Shown: piece by piece, positions 43,178 through 52,689 of the stretch | How positions within the stretch are numbered: position 1 is the first letter of the stretch | Layout: every line of letters starts with the position of its first letter | Assembly: GCF_013344685.1 (NCBI RefSeq) | Contig: NZ_CP050137.1 | Coordinates: 558,001-622,000 of the forward strand | DNA: 64,000 bases | Reading direction: 5' to 3' | From: Sphingomonas sp. CL5.1 | GTDB taxonomy: Bacteria > Pseudomonadota > Alphaproteobacteria > Sphingomonadales > Sphingomonadaceae | The notes under the pieces: generated by a model | Database searches by the model: none | Told to the model about the DNA's origin: nothing | Seen by the model: the letters and a program-made list of their open reading frames with translations, nothing else | Translations under genes and position numbers: made by a program

Positions 43178-45925
43178 ATGCCGAGCCGTTTCGACAACCT
43201 TCCCCACCGCCGCGCGATCGTCGACCGGCGAGCGCTTTCGGATCGCATCGCCGAACTCGATATCGCGGACCCGGCGAAACTGCGGCGCGCGGTGACGGCG
43301 GAGCTGAAGCTCGCGCTCGACAGCGGCCGGGCGGAGATCGCGCGTCGGCTGACCGAGCATCCCTCGCGCGGGCTGGAGGCGGCGAACGGGCAGGCGTTCC
43401 TGATCGACCAGTTGCTGCGCGTGCTGTTCGACCTCGTCACCCAGCGGCTCTATCCGCTCAGCAATCCGACGGCGGCGGAGCGGCTCGCGCTGCTCGCGGT
43501 CGGCGGCTACGGGCGCGGCGAGATGGCGCCCTTCTCGGACGTCGACATCGCCTTCCTCACGCCCTGGAAACAGACGCCGTGGGCGGAGCAGGTGATCGAA
43601 TCCATGCTCTACGTGCTGTGGGATCTCGGGCTGAAGCTCGGCCATTCCAGCCGCTCGCTCGACGAGATGGTGCGGCAGGCGAAGGGCGACGTGACGATCC
43701 GCACCGCGCTTCTGGAGGCGCGCTACGTCTGGGGCGACGAGGCGCTGGCGGACGAGTCGGCGCGGCGCTTCAAGGCGGAGGTGCAGCGCGATACCGAGCG
43801 GCAGTTCATCGCCGACAAGCTCGCCGAGCGCGACCAGCGCCACCAGAAGATGGGCGACAGCCGCTATGTCGTCGAGCCCAACGTGAAGGAGGGCAAGGGC
43901 GGGCTGCGCGATCTCCACGCGCTCTTCTGGATCGGCAAATACGTCTATGACGTCGATCGCGCCGCCGATCTGGTCGAGAAAGGGCTGTTCACCCCGGCGG
44001 AATATCGCCTGTTCCACCGCGCCGACAATTTCCTGTGGGCGGTGCGCTGCCACCTTCACCTCGTCACCGGCCGCGCGGAGGATCGCCTGACCTTCGACGT
44101 GCAGCGCGAAATCGCGGAGCGGATGCGCTTCTCCGACCGGCTCGGCAAGCCGGGCGTGGAGCGCTTCATGCAATATTACTTCCTCCAGGCGAAGGCGGTC
44201 GGATCGCTGACCGGGGTGTTCCTCGCGCATCTCGACGAGCAGTTCGCGGGCCGCGGGCGGCGCTTCGGCCTGCCGACGATCCGGCGACGGCCGCGCAAGC
44301 TGGGCGGCTTCGTGCTCGATCGCGGGCGGCTGGCGTTGCCGCGCGACGATTTCTTCGCCGAGGACCCGGTGCGGCTGATCGAGATATTCCAGCTCGCCGA
44401 TCTGCACCGGCTGGAAATCCACCCGATGGCGATGCGCGCCGCCGCGCGCGACGCCAAGCTGGCGGACGATATCCGCGACGATCCGCGCGCCAATGCGCTG
44501 TTCGTGGATGTGCTCGCCAGCCCGCGCGACCCGGAGTTGGTGTTGCGCTGGATGAACGAGGCGGGGGTGTTCGGCCGTTTCGTGCCCGATTTCGGCCGCG
44601 TCGTGGCGCAGATGCAGTTCGACATGTACCACCATTACACCGTCGACGAGCATACCATCCGCGCGATCGGCCTGCTGAGCCGGATCGAGCGCGGCGAGTT
44701 CGCCGGCGAGCATCCGATCTCGACCGCGATCTTCAGGCAGATCGTCTCGCGGCGCGCGCTCTATGTCGCGGTGCTGCTGCACGATATCGCCAAGGGGCGC
44801 GGCGGCGATCATTCGGTGCTGGGGGCGCAGGTGGCGGAACGGCTCTGCCCGCGATTCGGGCTGACCCCGGCGGAGACCGAGAATGTCGCGTGGCTGGTGC
44901 GCAACCACCTCTTGATGTCGGCCACGGCGTTCAAGCGCGACCTCGCCGATTTCAAGACGATCCTCGACTTCGCCGCGCTCGTCCAGTCGCCCGAGCGGCT
45001 GCGGATGCTGCTGGCGCTTACCGTGGTCGATATCCGCGCGGTGGGTCCGGGCACATGGAACGGATGGAAGCGCCAGCTTCTCACCGATCTGTTCGAGGCG
45101 GCGGAGGAGGTGCTGCGGCTCGGGCACAAGCAGCGCGGGCGCGCCGAGCGGATCGCAGAGAAGCAGGCCAATCTGGCGCAGGCGCTCGGATGGGACGCGG
45201 CGACGCTGGCGCGCTTCGTCCGCCAGATGCCGGAGCCTTACTGGATCGCCGAGCCGGAGGACGTGCTGGCACACAACGCGCGCTTCGTGCTGGCGGCCGG
45301 GGAGGCGCAGCTCGCCATCGACGCGCAGGTCTATCCCGATCGCGGAGCGACGCTGGTGACGGTCTATGCCGCCGACCATCCGGGCATCTTCTATCGCATC
45401 GCGGGCGCGATCCATCTGGCGGGCGGCAACATCATCGACGCGCGCATCCACACCACGCGCGACGGCATGGCGCTCGACAATTTCCTCGTGCAGGATCCGC
45501 TGGGCCGCCCGTTCGACGAGGCCGGGCAGCTCAATCGGCTGCGCACCGCGATCGAGGATGCGCTGGCCAATCGCGGCAAGCTGGTCGACCGGCTGAAGGC
45601 CAAGCAGCCGCCGCGCGTCCGCGCCGACGCTTTCCCGATCGAGCCGAACGTGCTGGTCGACAACCACGCCTCCAACCGCTTCACCGTGGTGGAGGTGAAC
45701 GCGCGCGATCGCCCGGCGCTGCTCAGTCAGCTCGCCTATGCGCTGTTCCAGTCGAAGGTGACGATCCATTCGGCCCACGTCGCCACTTATGGCGAGCGCG
45801 CGGTGGACACTTTCTACCTGACCGACCTGACCGGCGACAAGATCAACGCCGGCGCGCGTGTGAAGGCGCTGGAGAAACGGCTGCTCGACGCCGCCGCCGG
45901 CGTGCCGGCGGCGCTGGCGGCGTAA
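43178..45925 (+). CDS. glnD: Bifunctional PII uridylyltransferase/uridylyl-removing enzyme
   Basis: A 915-aa nitrogen sensor that adds UMP to PII when nitrogen is scarce and removes it when glutamine is plentiful. The domain order is the nucleotidyltransferase LLAVGGYGRGEMAPFSDVDIAFL (about residues 105-128), the GlnD linker EPNVKEGKGGLRDLHALFWI, the HD domain VAVLLHDIAKGRGGDHS with VAWLVRNHLLMS, and two C-terminal ACT domains (TVYAADHPGIFYRIAGAIH; VVEVNARDRPALLSQLAYAL). All active-site signatures are present. Convergent with hslU. Confidence 0.97.
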   Translation: MPSRFDNLPHRRAIVDRRALSDRIAELDIADPAKLRRAVTAELKLALDSGRAEIARRLTEHPSRGLEAANGQAFLIDQLLRVLFDLVTQRLYPLSNPTAAERLALLAVGGYGRGEMAPFSDVDIAFLTPWKQTPWAEQVIESMLYVLWDLGLKLGHSSRSLDEMVRQAKGDVTIRTALLEARYVWGDEALADESARRFKAEVQRDTERQFIADKLAERDQRHQKMGDSRYVVEPNVKEGKGGLRDLHALFWIGKYVYDVDRAADLVEKGLFTPAEYRLFHRADNFLWAVRCHLHLVTGRAEDRLTFDVQREIAERMRFSDRLGKPGVERFMQYYFLQAKAVGSLTGVFLAHLDEQFAGRGRRFGLPTIRRRPRKLGGFVLDRGRLALPRDDFFAEDPVRLIEIFQLADLHRLEIHPMAMRAAARDAKLADDIRDDPRANALFVDVLASPRDPELVLRWMNEAGVFGRFVPDFGRVVAQMQFDMYHHYTVDEHTIRAIGLLSRIERGEFAGEHPISTAIFRQIVSRRALYVAVLLHDIAKGRGGDHSVLGAQVAERLCPRFGLTPAETENVAWLVRNHLLMSATAFKRDLADFKTILDFAALVQSPERLRMLLALTVVDIRAVGPGTWNGWKRQLLTDLFEAAEEVLRLGHKQRGRAERIAEKQANLAQALGWDAATLARFVRQMPEPYWIAEPEDVLAHNARFVLAAGEAQLAIDAQVYPDRGATLVTVYAADHPGIFYRIAGAIHLAGGNIIDARIHTTRDGMALDNFLVQDPLGRPFDEAGQLNRLRTAIEDALANRGKLVDRLKAKQPPRVRADAFPIEPNVLVDNHASNRFTVVEVNARDRPALLSQLAYALFQSKVTIHSAHVATYGERAVDTFYLTDLTGDKINAGARVKALEKRLLDAAAGVPAALAA

Positions 45926-45931
45926 CGGGCG

Positions 45932-47230
45932 TTACAGCACGAACCGGCTGAGATCGGTGTTCCGCGCGACGCTGGCGAGCTGCTTGTCGACATAGGCGGC
46001 GTCGATCGTCAGCGTGCCGCCGCTGCGATCCTCCGCGTCGAAGCTCACTTCCTCCAGCAGCTTCTCCATCACCGTCTGGAGCCGGCGCGCGCCGATATTC
46101 TCGATCTCGCCATTCACTTCGGCGGCGATCCTGGCCACCGCGCGCACGCCGTCCTCGGTGAAGTCGATCGTCACGCCTTCCGTGGCGAGTAGCGCCTTGT
46201 ATTGCGCGGGCAGCGACGCCTTGGTGTCGGACAGGATCGCGACGAAATCCTCCTCGGTCAGCGCCTTCAGCTCGACGCGAATCGGCAGGCGGCCCTGAAG
46301 CTCGGGCAGCAGGTCGCTGGGTTTGGCGACGTGGAACGCGCCGGAGGCGATGAACAGGATGTGGTCGGTTTTCATCGGCCCGTATTTGGTCGAGACAGTG
46401 GTGCCCTCGATCAGCGGCAGCAGGTCGCGCTGCACGCCCTCGCGGCTGACGCTGCCGCCGCGCACGTCGCTCACCGCAATCTTGTCGATCTCGTCGAGGA
46501 AGACGATGCCGTTCGCCTCGGCATCGGCCAGCGCGATGCGGCTCACTTCGTCCTGGTCGAGCCGTTTGTCGGCCTCCTCCTCGACCAGCTTCTCCCATGC
46601 GGCGGGGACGGTCAGCTTGCGGCGCTTGGTCTGTCCGCCGCCGAACGCCTTGCCCATCATCTCGGAGAGATTAATCATCCCGACCGAGCCGCCGCCAGGC
46701 AGCTCGAACGGCATCTGCGGCGCCTGTTGCAGCTCCAGCTCGATCTCGGTGTTTTCCAGATGGCCATCGCGAAAGCGCTGGCGGAAGCTCTCGCGCGTCG
46801 CCTGGCTGGCGTCCTTGCCGACGAGGGCGTCGAGCAGGCGCGCCATCGCCGCCTCCTCGGCCTTGTCCTTCACCGCGTTGCGGCGACGCTCCCTCTCCAG
46901 CCGCACCGCTTCCTCGACCAGATCGCGGGCAATCTGCTCCACGTCGCGGCCGACATAGCCGACCTCGGTGAACTTGGTCGCCTCCACCTTCACGAAAGGG
47001 GCGTCGGCCAGCTTGGCGAGGCGGCGGCTGATCTCGGTCTTGCCGCAGCCGGTCGGGCCGATCATCAGGATGTTCTTGGGCGTCACCTCGTCGCGCAGGT
47101 CGGGGCTGAGCTTCTGCCGGCGCCAGCGGTTGCGCAGCGCGACGGCGACGGCGCGCTTGGCGTCGCGCTGCCCGATGATATGCGCGTCGAGCGCGGCGAC
47201 GATCGCCTTGGGCGTGAGATTGTCGTTCAT
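45932..47230 (-). CDS. hslU: ATP-dependent protease ATPase subunit HslU
   Basis: A 432-aa AAA+ unfoldase that feeds substrates into HslV. Walker A is GPTGCGKT (residues 58-65), Walker B lies in [13 protein letters not shown], an intermediate I-domain occupies roughly residues 110-230, sensor-region motifs follow, and the C-terminal [11 protein letters not shown] is the tail that docks into HslV. Its start lies 18 nt after the hslV stop, forming the usual hslVU operon. Heat-shock control is common for the family; no clear sigma-32 site was identified. Confidence 0.98.
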   Translation of the reverse strand: MNDNLTPKAIVAALDAHIIGQRDAKRAVAVALRNRWRRQKLSPDLRDEVTPKNILMIGPTGCGKTEISRRLAKLADAPFVKVEATKFTEVGYVGRDVEQIARDLVEEAVRLERERRRNAVKDKAEEAAMARLLDALVGKDASQATRESFRQRFRDGHLENTEIELELQQAPQMPFELPGGGSVGMINLSEMMGKAFGGGQTKRRKLTVPAAWEKLVEEEADKRLDQDEVSRIALADAEANGIVFLDEIDKIAVSDVRGGSVSREGVQRDLLPLIEGTTVSTKYGPMKTDHILFIASGAFHVAKPSDLLPELQGRLPIRVELKALTEEDFVAILSDTKASLPAQYKALLATEGVTIDFTEDGVRAVARIAAEVNGEIENIGARRLQTVMEKLLEEVSFDAEDRSGGTLTIDAAYVDKQLASVARNTDLSRFVL

Positions 47231-47248
47231 GGAAGTCTTTCGTGTGGG

Positions 47249-47812
47249 TCAGGCGGCGCTGTCGAGCGTCTCGACGACCAGCCGGTCGTTGGTGAAGACG
47301 CACAGATCGGCGGCGATCTTCATCGCCTTGCGCGCGGCGGTCTCGGCATCCGGCTCGTAATCGACCAGCGCCCGCGCGGCGGCGAGCGCGTAATTGCCGC
47401 CCGATCCGATCGCCGTGATGCCCTCCTCCGGTTCCAGCACGTCGCCATTGCCGGTCAGGATCAGCGTCACGTCCCGGTCGGCGACGATCATCATCGCCTC
47501 CAGATTGCGGAGATATTTGTCGGTGCGCCAGTCCTTCGCCAGTTCGACGGCGGCGCGCATCAGATGGCCCTGATGCCGCTCCAGCTTCGCCTCCAGCCGC
47601 TCGAACAGGGTGAAGGCATCGGCGGTGGCGCCGGCGAAACCGCCGATCACCTTGCCGTCGGCGCCGAGGGTGCGGACCTTGCGGGCGTTGGGCTTCATCA
47701 CCGTATTGCCCATCGAGACCTGGCCGTCGCCGGCCACCACCACCTTGCCCCCGCGGCGAATCGACAGGATCGTCGTGCCATGCCACACTGGCATGCTGCT
47801 TTCGTTGCTCAT
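47249..47812 (-). CDS. hslV: ATP-dependent protease peptidase subunit HslV
   Basis: A 187-aa proteasome-like N-terminal nucleophile peptidase. The catalytic Thr would be exposed after removal of a 12-residue leader at [10 protein letters not shown]; the Lys/Arg and [13 protein letters not shown] motifs and [14 protein letters not shown] are typical. Twelve-residue leaders are usual in alphaproteobacterial HslV. ATG 47812 is preferred over an upstream frame extension to 47848. It forms a dodecamer capped by HslU. Confidence 0.97.
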   Translation of the reverse strand: MSNESSMPVWHGTTILSIRRGGKVVVAGDGQVSMGNTVMKPNARKVRTLGADGKVIGGFAGATADAFTLFERLEAKLERHQGHLMRAAVELAKDWRTDKYLRNLEAMMIVADRDVTLILTGNGDVLEPEEGITAIGSGGNYALAAARALVDYEPDAETAARKAMKIAADLCVFTNDRLVVETLDSAA

Positions 47813-47932
47813 GGCGCCGCATATGGTGCGGCAGCCCGGACGCCGCAATCTCCGTCCGGCGCTGTCGCATCGATCCTATCCGCAAACGCCGGGGCGGCGC
47901 AGGATCAGCGCATTGGAAAGAGGGGAAAACCG

Positions 47933-49123
47933 ATGGCAAGCCAGTTCCCGCAGGAAAACGCCGCTTCGCTGATCGAGCGCGCGCGGCGCCTGATCCTCCA
48001 GCCGAAGGACGAATGGCCGCGCATCGACGCGGAGCCGATGACGGTGAAGGGCATCATGACCGGCTGGGCCGCGCCGCTCGCCGCGATCGGGCCGATCGCC
48101 GGGCTGATCGGCAGCCTCGTTTTCGGCTATCATCTCTTCGGCATAACCTATCGCCCGTCGATCGGGGCCGCGGTGACGACGGCGGTGGTTTCCTATGTGC
48201 TCGCGTTGGTCGGGGTGTGGGTCATCGCGCAGATCATCGACGCGCTCGCGCCCACCTTCGGCGGCGCCAAGGATCCGGTCGCGGCGACCAAGGTGGCGGC
48301 CTATTCGATGACCGCTGGATGGATCGCCGGCATCTTCCAGATCATCCCGATGCTGTCGTTCCTCGGACTGCTCGGCCTCTACAGCCTCTATCTGCTGTAT
48401 CTCGGCCTGCCGCGATTGATGAAGGCGCCGCAGGACAAGGCCGCCGGCTATACCGTCGCGACGATCGTCGCCGCGATCGTGGTGATGGCAGTGATCGGCT
48501 TCGCCACCTCGGCGCTGACCTCGCGGCTGGTGCGGCCGGCGTTCGACGCGGGGGCGGTGAGCGGCACGATGTCGGTGCCGGGGGTCGGCTCGGTCGATCT
48601 CGGCAAGCTCGACGCGGCGACCAAGCAGATGCAGGCGGCGGCGGAAAAGGCGGAAGCCGGCGCGAAGTCCGGCGCGCCGGTATCGCTCACCCCGCCCGCG
48701 ACGCTGCAAGCCTTCCTCCCCGAATCGGTCGGCGGCTGGAAGCGCGGCGACGTGGAAACCGCGAGCGGCGGCGCCGGCGGCATCGGTGGGTCGAAGGCGG
48801 AGGCGCGCTACACCTCCGGCAGCGACACGATCACGCTGTCGGTCGCCGACGTCGGCGCGATGGGCGCGCTCGCCGGGCTGGGATCGGCGCTCAACGTCCA
48901 GTCGAACCGCGAGACCAGGGACGGCTATGAGCGCACCAACACCGTCGACGGCCGCATGGTTACGGAGAAATGGAGCAACGCCTCGCGCAACGGCGAATAT
49001 AACGTGATCGTCGGCAACCGCTTCGCCGTTTCCGCCGAGGGCAGCGCGCCCGACGCGTCGGCGTTCAAGTCGCTGGTCTCGGCGGTCGATCTTAGCAAGC
49101 TGGATTCGCTAGCGAAGAATTGA
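47933..49123 (+). CDS. Yip1-family multispanning membrane protein
   Basis: A 396-aa protein. The N-terminal part (SLIERARRLILQPKDEWPRI, then about five TM segments up to residue ~205, including WAAPLAAIGPIAGLIGSLVFGY and GIFQIIPMLSFLGLLGLYSLYLLYLGLPRLMKAP) matches the Yip1 domain family. The C-terminal 190 residues are soluble, Ala/Gly rich and not recognised. AGGGG lies 8 nt upstream of ATG 47933. Divergent from hslVU. Function unknown; the bacterial Yip1 family is uncharacterised. Confidence 0.85.
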   Translation: MASQFPQENAASLIERARRLILQPKDEWPRIDAEPMTVKGIMTGWAAPLAAIGPIAGLIGSLVFGYHLFGITYRPSIGAAVTTAVVSYVLALVGVWVIAQIIDALAPTFGGAKDPVAATKVAAYSMTAGWIAGIFQIIPMLSFLGLLGLYSLYLLYLGLPRLMKAPQDKAAGYTVATIVAAIVVMAVIGFATSALTSRLVRPAFDAGAVSGTMSVPGVGSVDLGKLDAATKQMQAAAEKAEAGAKSGAPVSLTPPATLQAFLPESVGGWKRGDVETASGGAGGIGGSKAEARYTSGSDTITLSVADVGAMGALAGLGSALNVQSNRETRDGYERTNTVDGRMVTEKWSNASRNGEYNVIVGNRFAVSAEGSAPDASAFKSLVSAVDLSKLDSLAKN

Positions 49124-49143
49124 CCGGGCAGGTCGAAGGGGCC

Positions 49144-49551
49144 TCAGCGCCCCTTCGCCTTCCCCCATTCGCGCGCCACCGTGTAACCAAGATAGCCGGT
49201 GCCGAACAAAGCATAGAGCGGCTCGGGAATGCCGTTGAGATAGGCGTTCATCCCCTGCCCGATCGCCACCGCCCATGTCGGCCGGATCGCCGCGATCAGC
49301 CCCATCGGGATCGACCAGAGCAGCAGCACATACATCACGTAGAGGAAGCTCGGCCGCGCGCGGCTGGTCCACGGATCGGCGGAATTAGCCTCGGCCAGCA
49401 CCGCCGTCATCTGCGTCTTGATCCTGTCCAGCTCCTGCGTCCCGTCGAGCCGCAGCAATTCCAGCTTCGCCGCCTCGCGCGCCTTGGGATCGGGGATCAG
49501 CCGATCGAGCAGCCCCGCCACCGGCGCGATGATTCCGTCAAGCAATGCCAT
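49144..49551 (-). CDS. GTA-type 3TM holin family protein
   Basis: A 135-aa membrane protein with an amphipathic N-terminus (LLDGIIAPVAGLLDRLIPDPKAREAAKLELLRL) and hydrophobic segments SFLYVMYVLLLWSIPMGLIAAI, TWAVAIGQGM and LYALFGTGYLGYTVAREWGKAKG, as in the GTA_holin_3TM family. It would permeabilise the inner membrane to release phage-like particles. It follows the endolysin gene by 17 nt. The GTA tail genes lie 6 kb away on the same strand. Confidence 0.85.
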   Translation of the reverse strand: MALLDGIIAPVAGLLDRLIPDPKAREAAKLELLRLDGTQELDRIKTQMTAVLAEANSADPWTSRARPSFLYVMYVLLLWSIPMGLIAAIRPTWAVAIGQGMNAYLNGIPEPLYALFGTGYLGYTVAREWGKAKGR

Positions 49552-49568
49552 CTCGTCTCTCCTGCGGA

Positions 49569-50108
49569 TCAGCCGAGCCGGTTGGCGAGCCAGCCATACA
49601 GGAATGCCTCATTGGCCGGGCGGCTCTCGGCCAGCGCCATGTAGCGCGCGCCCTGCAGCGCCTCGAGCGCCTTGACCAGCACGCGCTCGCCAGCCGCGCC
49701 GCGCTTCGCCATGAAGCCGTCGAGCGCTGACAAGGTGCGCGGGCCGATCAGTCCGTCCGCCGCGATATCGGGATAGTCGCTCGCGCCGCGATTGAGCGCG
49801 TTGAGCGCGCGTTGCAGGAAGCCGGTCGCCACCTTCGGCCCCATGTTCACGCCGGTATCGAACAATTCCGCCGCGACCAGCGGCATGCGCGCCGCCACGC
49901 GATCATAACCCGGCCTCTGCCAGTAGAGCCGGCGGTAGATCGCCGCCGCCGTCTCGCGCGGCAATGCGCGCATGTCGCCGGCATAGCCGTTGGCGCGCGC
50001 CACTTTCTCGGTGACGCCCCAGCGCGTCGCGCCGCCGCGATCCGCCTTGTTGTTGCTGTAGCCGCCCTCGCGGCCGATCACCTCGTCAATCAGGTCGTCG
50101 ATATCCAT
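49569..50108 (-). CDS. GH108-family endolysin (phage/GTA lysozyme)
   Basis: A 179-aa N-acetylmuramidase-like protein. The catalytic Glu is in DEVIGREGGYSNNKADRGGATRWGVTE, the GH108 signature; a C-terminal peptidoglycan-binding-like region (NRGASDYPDIAADGLIGPRTLSAL) follows. There is no signal peptide, so export would depend on the adjacent holin. ATG 50108 has GGAGG 6 nt upstream and is preferred over a frame extension to 50141. It pairs with the holin as a lysis cassette. Confidence 0.9.
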   Translation of the reverse strand: MDIDDLIDEVIGREGGYSNNKADRGGATRWGVTEKVARANGYAGDMRALPRETAAAIYRRLYWQRPGYDRVAARMPLVAAELFDTGVNMGPKVATGFLQRALNALNRGASDYPDIAADGLIGPRTLSALDGFMAKRGAAGERVLVKALEALQGARYMALAESRPANEAFLYGWLANRLG

Positions 50109-50171
50109 GTGCCGCCTCCACCTTGGGAAAGGCCGCATCATTTAACCCAATTGGTTCGTGTAGGACAGTAT

Positions 50172-51497
50172 TTATCCGAAATCGACCGATTCAAAACGGA
50201 TCGGCGCGCCCTGCGGCGCATCGCCCAGCATATCCTCCCACATCGCGACCGTACCGCGGATGATCGTGCCGATCGCCTTGCCGGTCAGCTCCATGCCGGT
50301 GAACGGCGACCAGTTGCTGCGCGAGGCGAGCCATTGCTCGTCCACCGTCCAGCGTTTCTGGAGGTCGACGATCGTGAAATCCGCGTCATAGCCCGCCGCG
50401 ATCCGCCCCTTGCCGGCGATGCCGAAGATGCGCTGCGCTCCCGCGCTGGTGAGGTCGATCACGCGCTGGAGCGTCAGCCGCTTCTTCGACGCGTGATCGA
50501 GCAGCAGCGGCAGCAGGGTCTGCACGCCCGGCATCCCACTCGGCGAGGCGGGATAAGGCCTGGACTTTTCCTCCAGCGTATGCGGCGCGTGATCGGAGCC
50601 GATCACGTCGGGCACGCCCTGATTGAGCCAATGCCACAGCCCGTCGCGGTGCGCGGCCGATCGGATCGGCGGGTTCATTTGCGCCAGCGTGCCGAGCCGC
50701 GGATAGGCATCTTCGCCCGCCAGCGTCAGATGCTGCGGCGTCACCTCGCACGAGGCGATATCCTTGTGCCGCGACAGCAGTTCCAACTCGGCGGGCGTCG
50801 TGACGTGGAGCACATGAATACGCCGCCGCGCCGCGCGTGCCAGCGCCAGGATGCGCCGCGTCGCGAGGATCGCGCTCTCGTCATCGCGCCACACCGGGTG
50901 GCTGGAGGGATCGCCCGCGACACGCTCGTCGGCGCGGGCGTTCATGCGATCCTCGTCCTCGGCATGGATCGCGACGCGGCGATGGCCCGATGCCAGCACC
51001 TCCGCCAGCCGCGCATCCTCGCTGACCAGCAGGTCGCCGGTCGACGCGCCCATGAAGATTTTCACGCCGGCGGTGCCCGGCAACCGCTCCAACTCGGCCA
51101 GATCGCGCGCATTGTGGTTCGTCGCGCCGACATAGAAAGCGTGGTCGCACCACATCCGCCCCTTGGCGCGGGCGAGCTTGTCGGCGATGGCATCGGCGCT
51201 GTCGGTATTGGGCTTGGTGTTGGGCATCTCGAACACGCCGGTCACGCCGCCCATCACCGCCGCGACGCTGCCCGTGGCGAGGTCCTCCTTATGCTCCAGC
51301 CCAGGCTCGCGGAAATGGACCTGCGTGTCGATCACGCCCGGCAGGATGTCGAGGCCGGTGCAGTCGATCGTCCGCCCGGCATCGCCGCTCGCGCCGATCG
51401 CGACGATCCTGCCGCCGCGCACGCCGATATCGGCGGCGACCGGCCCGCCCGGCGTATGCACCGTGCCGCCAGTCAGCTTGAGATCATAGGTCGCCAT
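50172..51497 (-). CDS. pyrC: Dihydroorotase (class I), atypical metal motif
   Basis: A 441-aa amidohydrolase that would cyclise carbamoyl-aspartate to dihydroorotate in pyrimidine synthesis. The metal site shows IDTQVHFREPGLEHKEDL, where the usual HxH is QxH; the carbamylated Lys is in GVKIFMGASTG, later His in IHAEDED and LHVTTP, and the final Asp in IGSDHAPH. This Gln-containing form is frequent in alphaproteobacterial sequences annotated as dihydroorotase, so it may still be active. An allantoinase- or hydantoinase-like role cannot be excluded. Confidence 0.85.
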   Translation of the reverse strand: MATYDLKLTGGTVHTPGGPVAADIGVRGGRIVAIGASGDAGRTIDCTGLDILPGVIDTQVHFREPGLEHKEDLATGSVAAVMGGVTGVFEMPNTKPNTDSADAIADKLARAKGRMWCDHAFYVGATNHNARDLAELERLPGTAGVKIFMGASTGDLLVSEDARLAEVLASGHRRVAIHAEDEDRMNARADERVAGDPSSHPVWRDDESAILATRRILALARAARRRIHVLHVTTPAELELLSRHKDIASCEVTPQHLTLAGEDAYPRLGTLAQMNPPIRSAAHRDGLWHWLNQGVPDVIGSDHAPHTLEEKSRPYPASPSGMPGVQTLLPLLLDHASKKRLTLQRVIDLTSAGAQRIFGIAGKGRIAAGYDADFTIVDLQKRWTVDEQWLASRSNWSPFTGMELTGKAIGTIIRGTVAMWEDMLGDAPQGAPIRFESVDFG

Positions 51498-51543
51498 CGC
51501 GTCAGCCCTTCCGTCGCCTGTCAGGCATCCCTAACTGGAGGCC

Positions 51544-52257
51544 ATGAGCGATACCACCCCGACGATGCTGGCCGACCGCGCGATCATCCGCGTTTCCGGC
51601 GACGATGTGCGCGGCTTCCTGCAAGGGCTGGTGACGAACGACACCGCCGGTCCGCTGCCGGTCTGGGCGGGGCTGCTGACACCGCAGGGCAAGGCGCTGT
51701 TCAATTTCCTGCTGTGGGAGGACGGCGCGGACGTGCTGGTCGATTGCGAGGCGGTGCAGGCCGATGCGCTGATCCGGCGCCTGTCGATCTATCGCCTGCG
51801 CCGCCCGATCGCCATCGCGCGCGACGAATCGCTCGCGGTGCACTGGAGCGCGTCCGGCGAGCGCGGCGTGCCCGATCCGCGCCTTGCCGCGCTCGGGCGG
51901 CGCTGGCTCGCCGCGCCGGGCGCCGCCACCGACGGCTGGCTGGCGCACCGTCTCTCGCTCGGCGTTACCGAAGGCGTGGCCGAGCTTGGTGACGGCACGA
52001 CGCTCTGGCTGGAATGCAACGCGCGCGAGCTCAACGGCGTCAGCTTCGCCAAGGGCTGCTACGTCGGCCAGGAGAATACCGCGCGGATGCACCACCGCGC
52101 CAAGGTCAACCGTCGCCTCATCGTCGCGCCGCTGGGGAAACCGGGCGAACGCACCCGCGCCAGCTATCCCGCGCTGGGCCTGATGGTCGAGCTGCGCCGC
52201 GTCGAGTCGCTCGGCGACGCGATCGTACCTGGCTGGCTGTCAGCCGCGCTGGACTGA
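51544..52257 (+). CDS. ygfZ: Folate-binding YgfZ-like protein
   Basis: A 237-aa aminomethyltransferase-related protein that uses tetrahydrofolate and supports repair or assembly of certain Fe-S enzymes. The diagnostic KGCYVGQE motif is present in VSFAKGCYVGQENTARMHHR, with the N-terminal RVSGDDVRGFLQGLVTND and LLTPQGKALFNFLLW. Length is a little short but normal for alphaproteobacteria. Divergent from pyrC; its 3' end overlaps the convergent VOC gene by 18 nt. Confidence 0.92.
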   Translation: MSDTTPTMLADRAIIRVSGDDVRGFLQGLVTNDTAGPLPVWAGLLTPQGKALFNFLLWEDGADVLVDCEAVQADALIRRLSIYRLRRPIAIARDESLAVHWSASGERGVPDPRLAALGRRWLAAPGAATDGWLAHRLSLGVTEGVAELGDGTTLWLECNARELNGVSFAKGCYVGQENTARMHHRAKVNRRLIVAPLGKPGERTRASYPALGLMVELRRVESLGDAIVPGWLSAALD

Positions 52258-52689
52258 CGGGCGATCCGCATCGTTCGGCCACAGACCCGGCGTGGCCAGC
52301 TCCAGCACATGACCGTCCGGGTCCTCGAAATAGAGGCTGGTCCCGCCGCCCGGCCAGCGCATCTCGCCCCGCAGCGGAACGCCCGACGCGGCGAGATGCG
52401 CGCGCCACCCGTCCAGCGCGTCGGCGGCGATCGCAAACGCCATGTGCAGCGGCCCGTGCCCGTCATGCCCCGGGATCACGCCGCGCTCGCTCGTCACGTC
52501 ATGGGTCGCGCCGCCTTGCGGGAACAGCAGCAGCACGCCGCCGCTCCCTGCGTCGAAGGCGGTGAGACGCGCGCTCTCGACCATCACCGGCAGGCCAAGT
52601 GTATCGCGGAAAAACGCCGCCGAGCGCGCCATGTCGGAGACGTACAGCGCCGTCTCCAGCAATCCCGCGATCGGCGGCGGGCCTTTCAC
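52240..52689 (-). CDS. VOC-family (glyoxalase/bleomycin-resistance-like) protein
   Basis: A 149-aa two-repeat beta-alpha-beta-beta-beta protein. The N repeat GLLETALYVSDMARSAAFFRDTLGLP carries the expected start; the C half HMAFAIAADALDGWRAHLAASGV and TSLYFEDPDGHVLELATPGLW carries His and Glu metal-ligand positions. It may be a dioxygenase or lyase of unknown substrate. The start overlaps the ugd stop by 4 nt on the minus strand. Confidence 0.88.
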   Translation of the reverse strand: MKGPPPIAGLLETALYVSDMARSAAFFRDTLGLPVMVESARLTAFDAGSGGVLLLFPQGGATHDVTSERGVIPGHDGHGPLHMAFAIAADALDGWRAHLAASGVPLRGEMRWPGGGTSLYFEDPDGHVLELATPGLWPNDADRPSVQRG

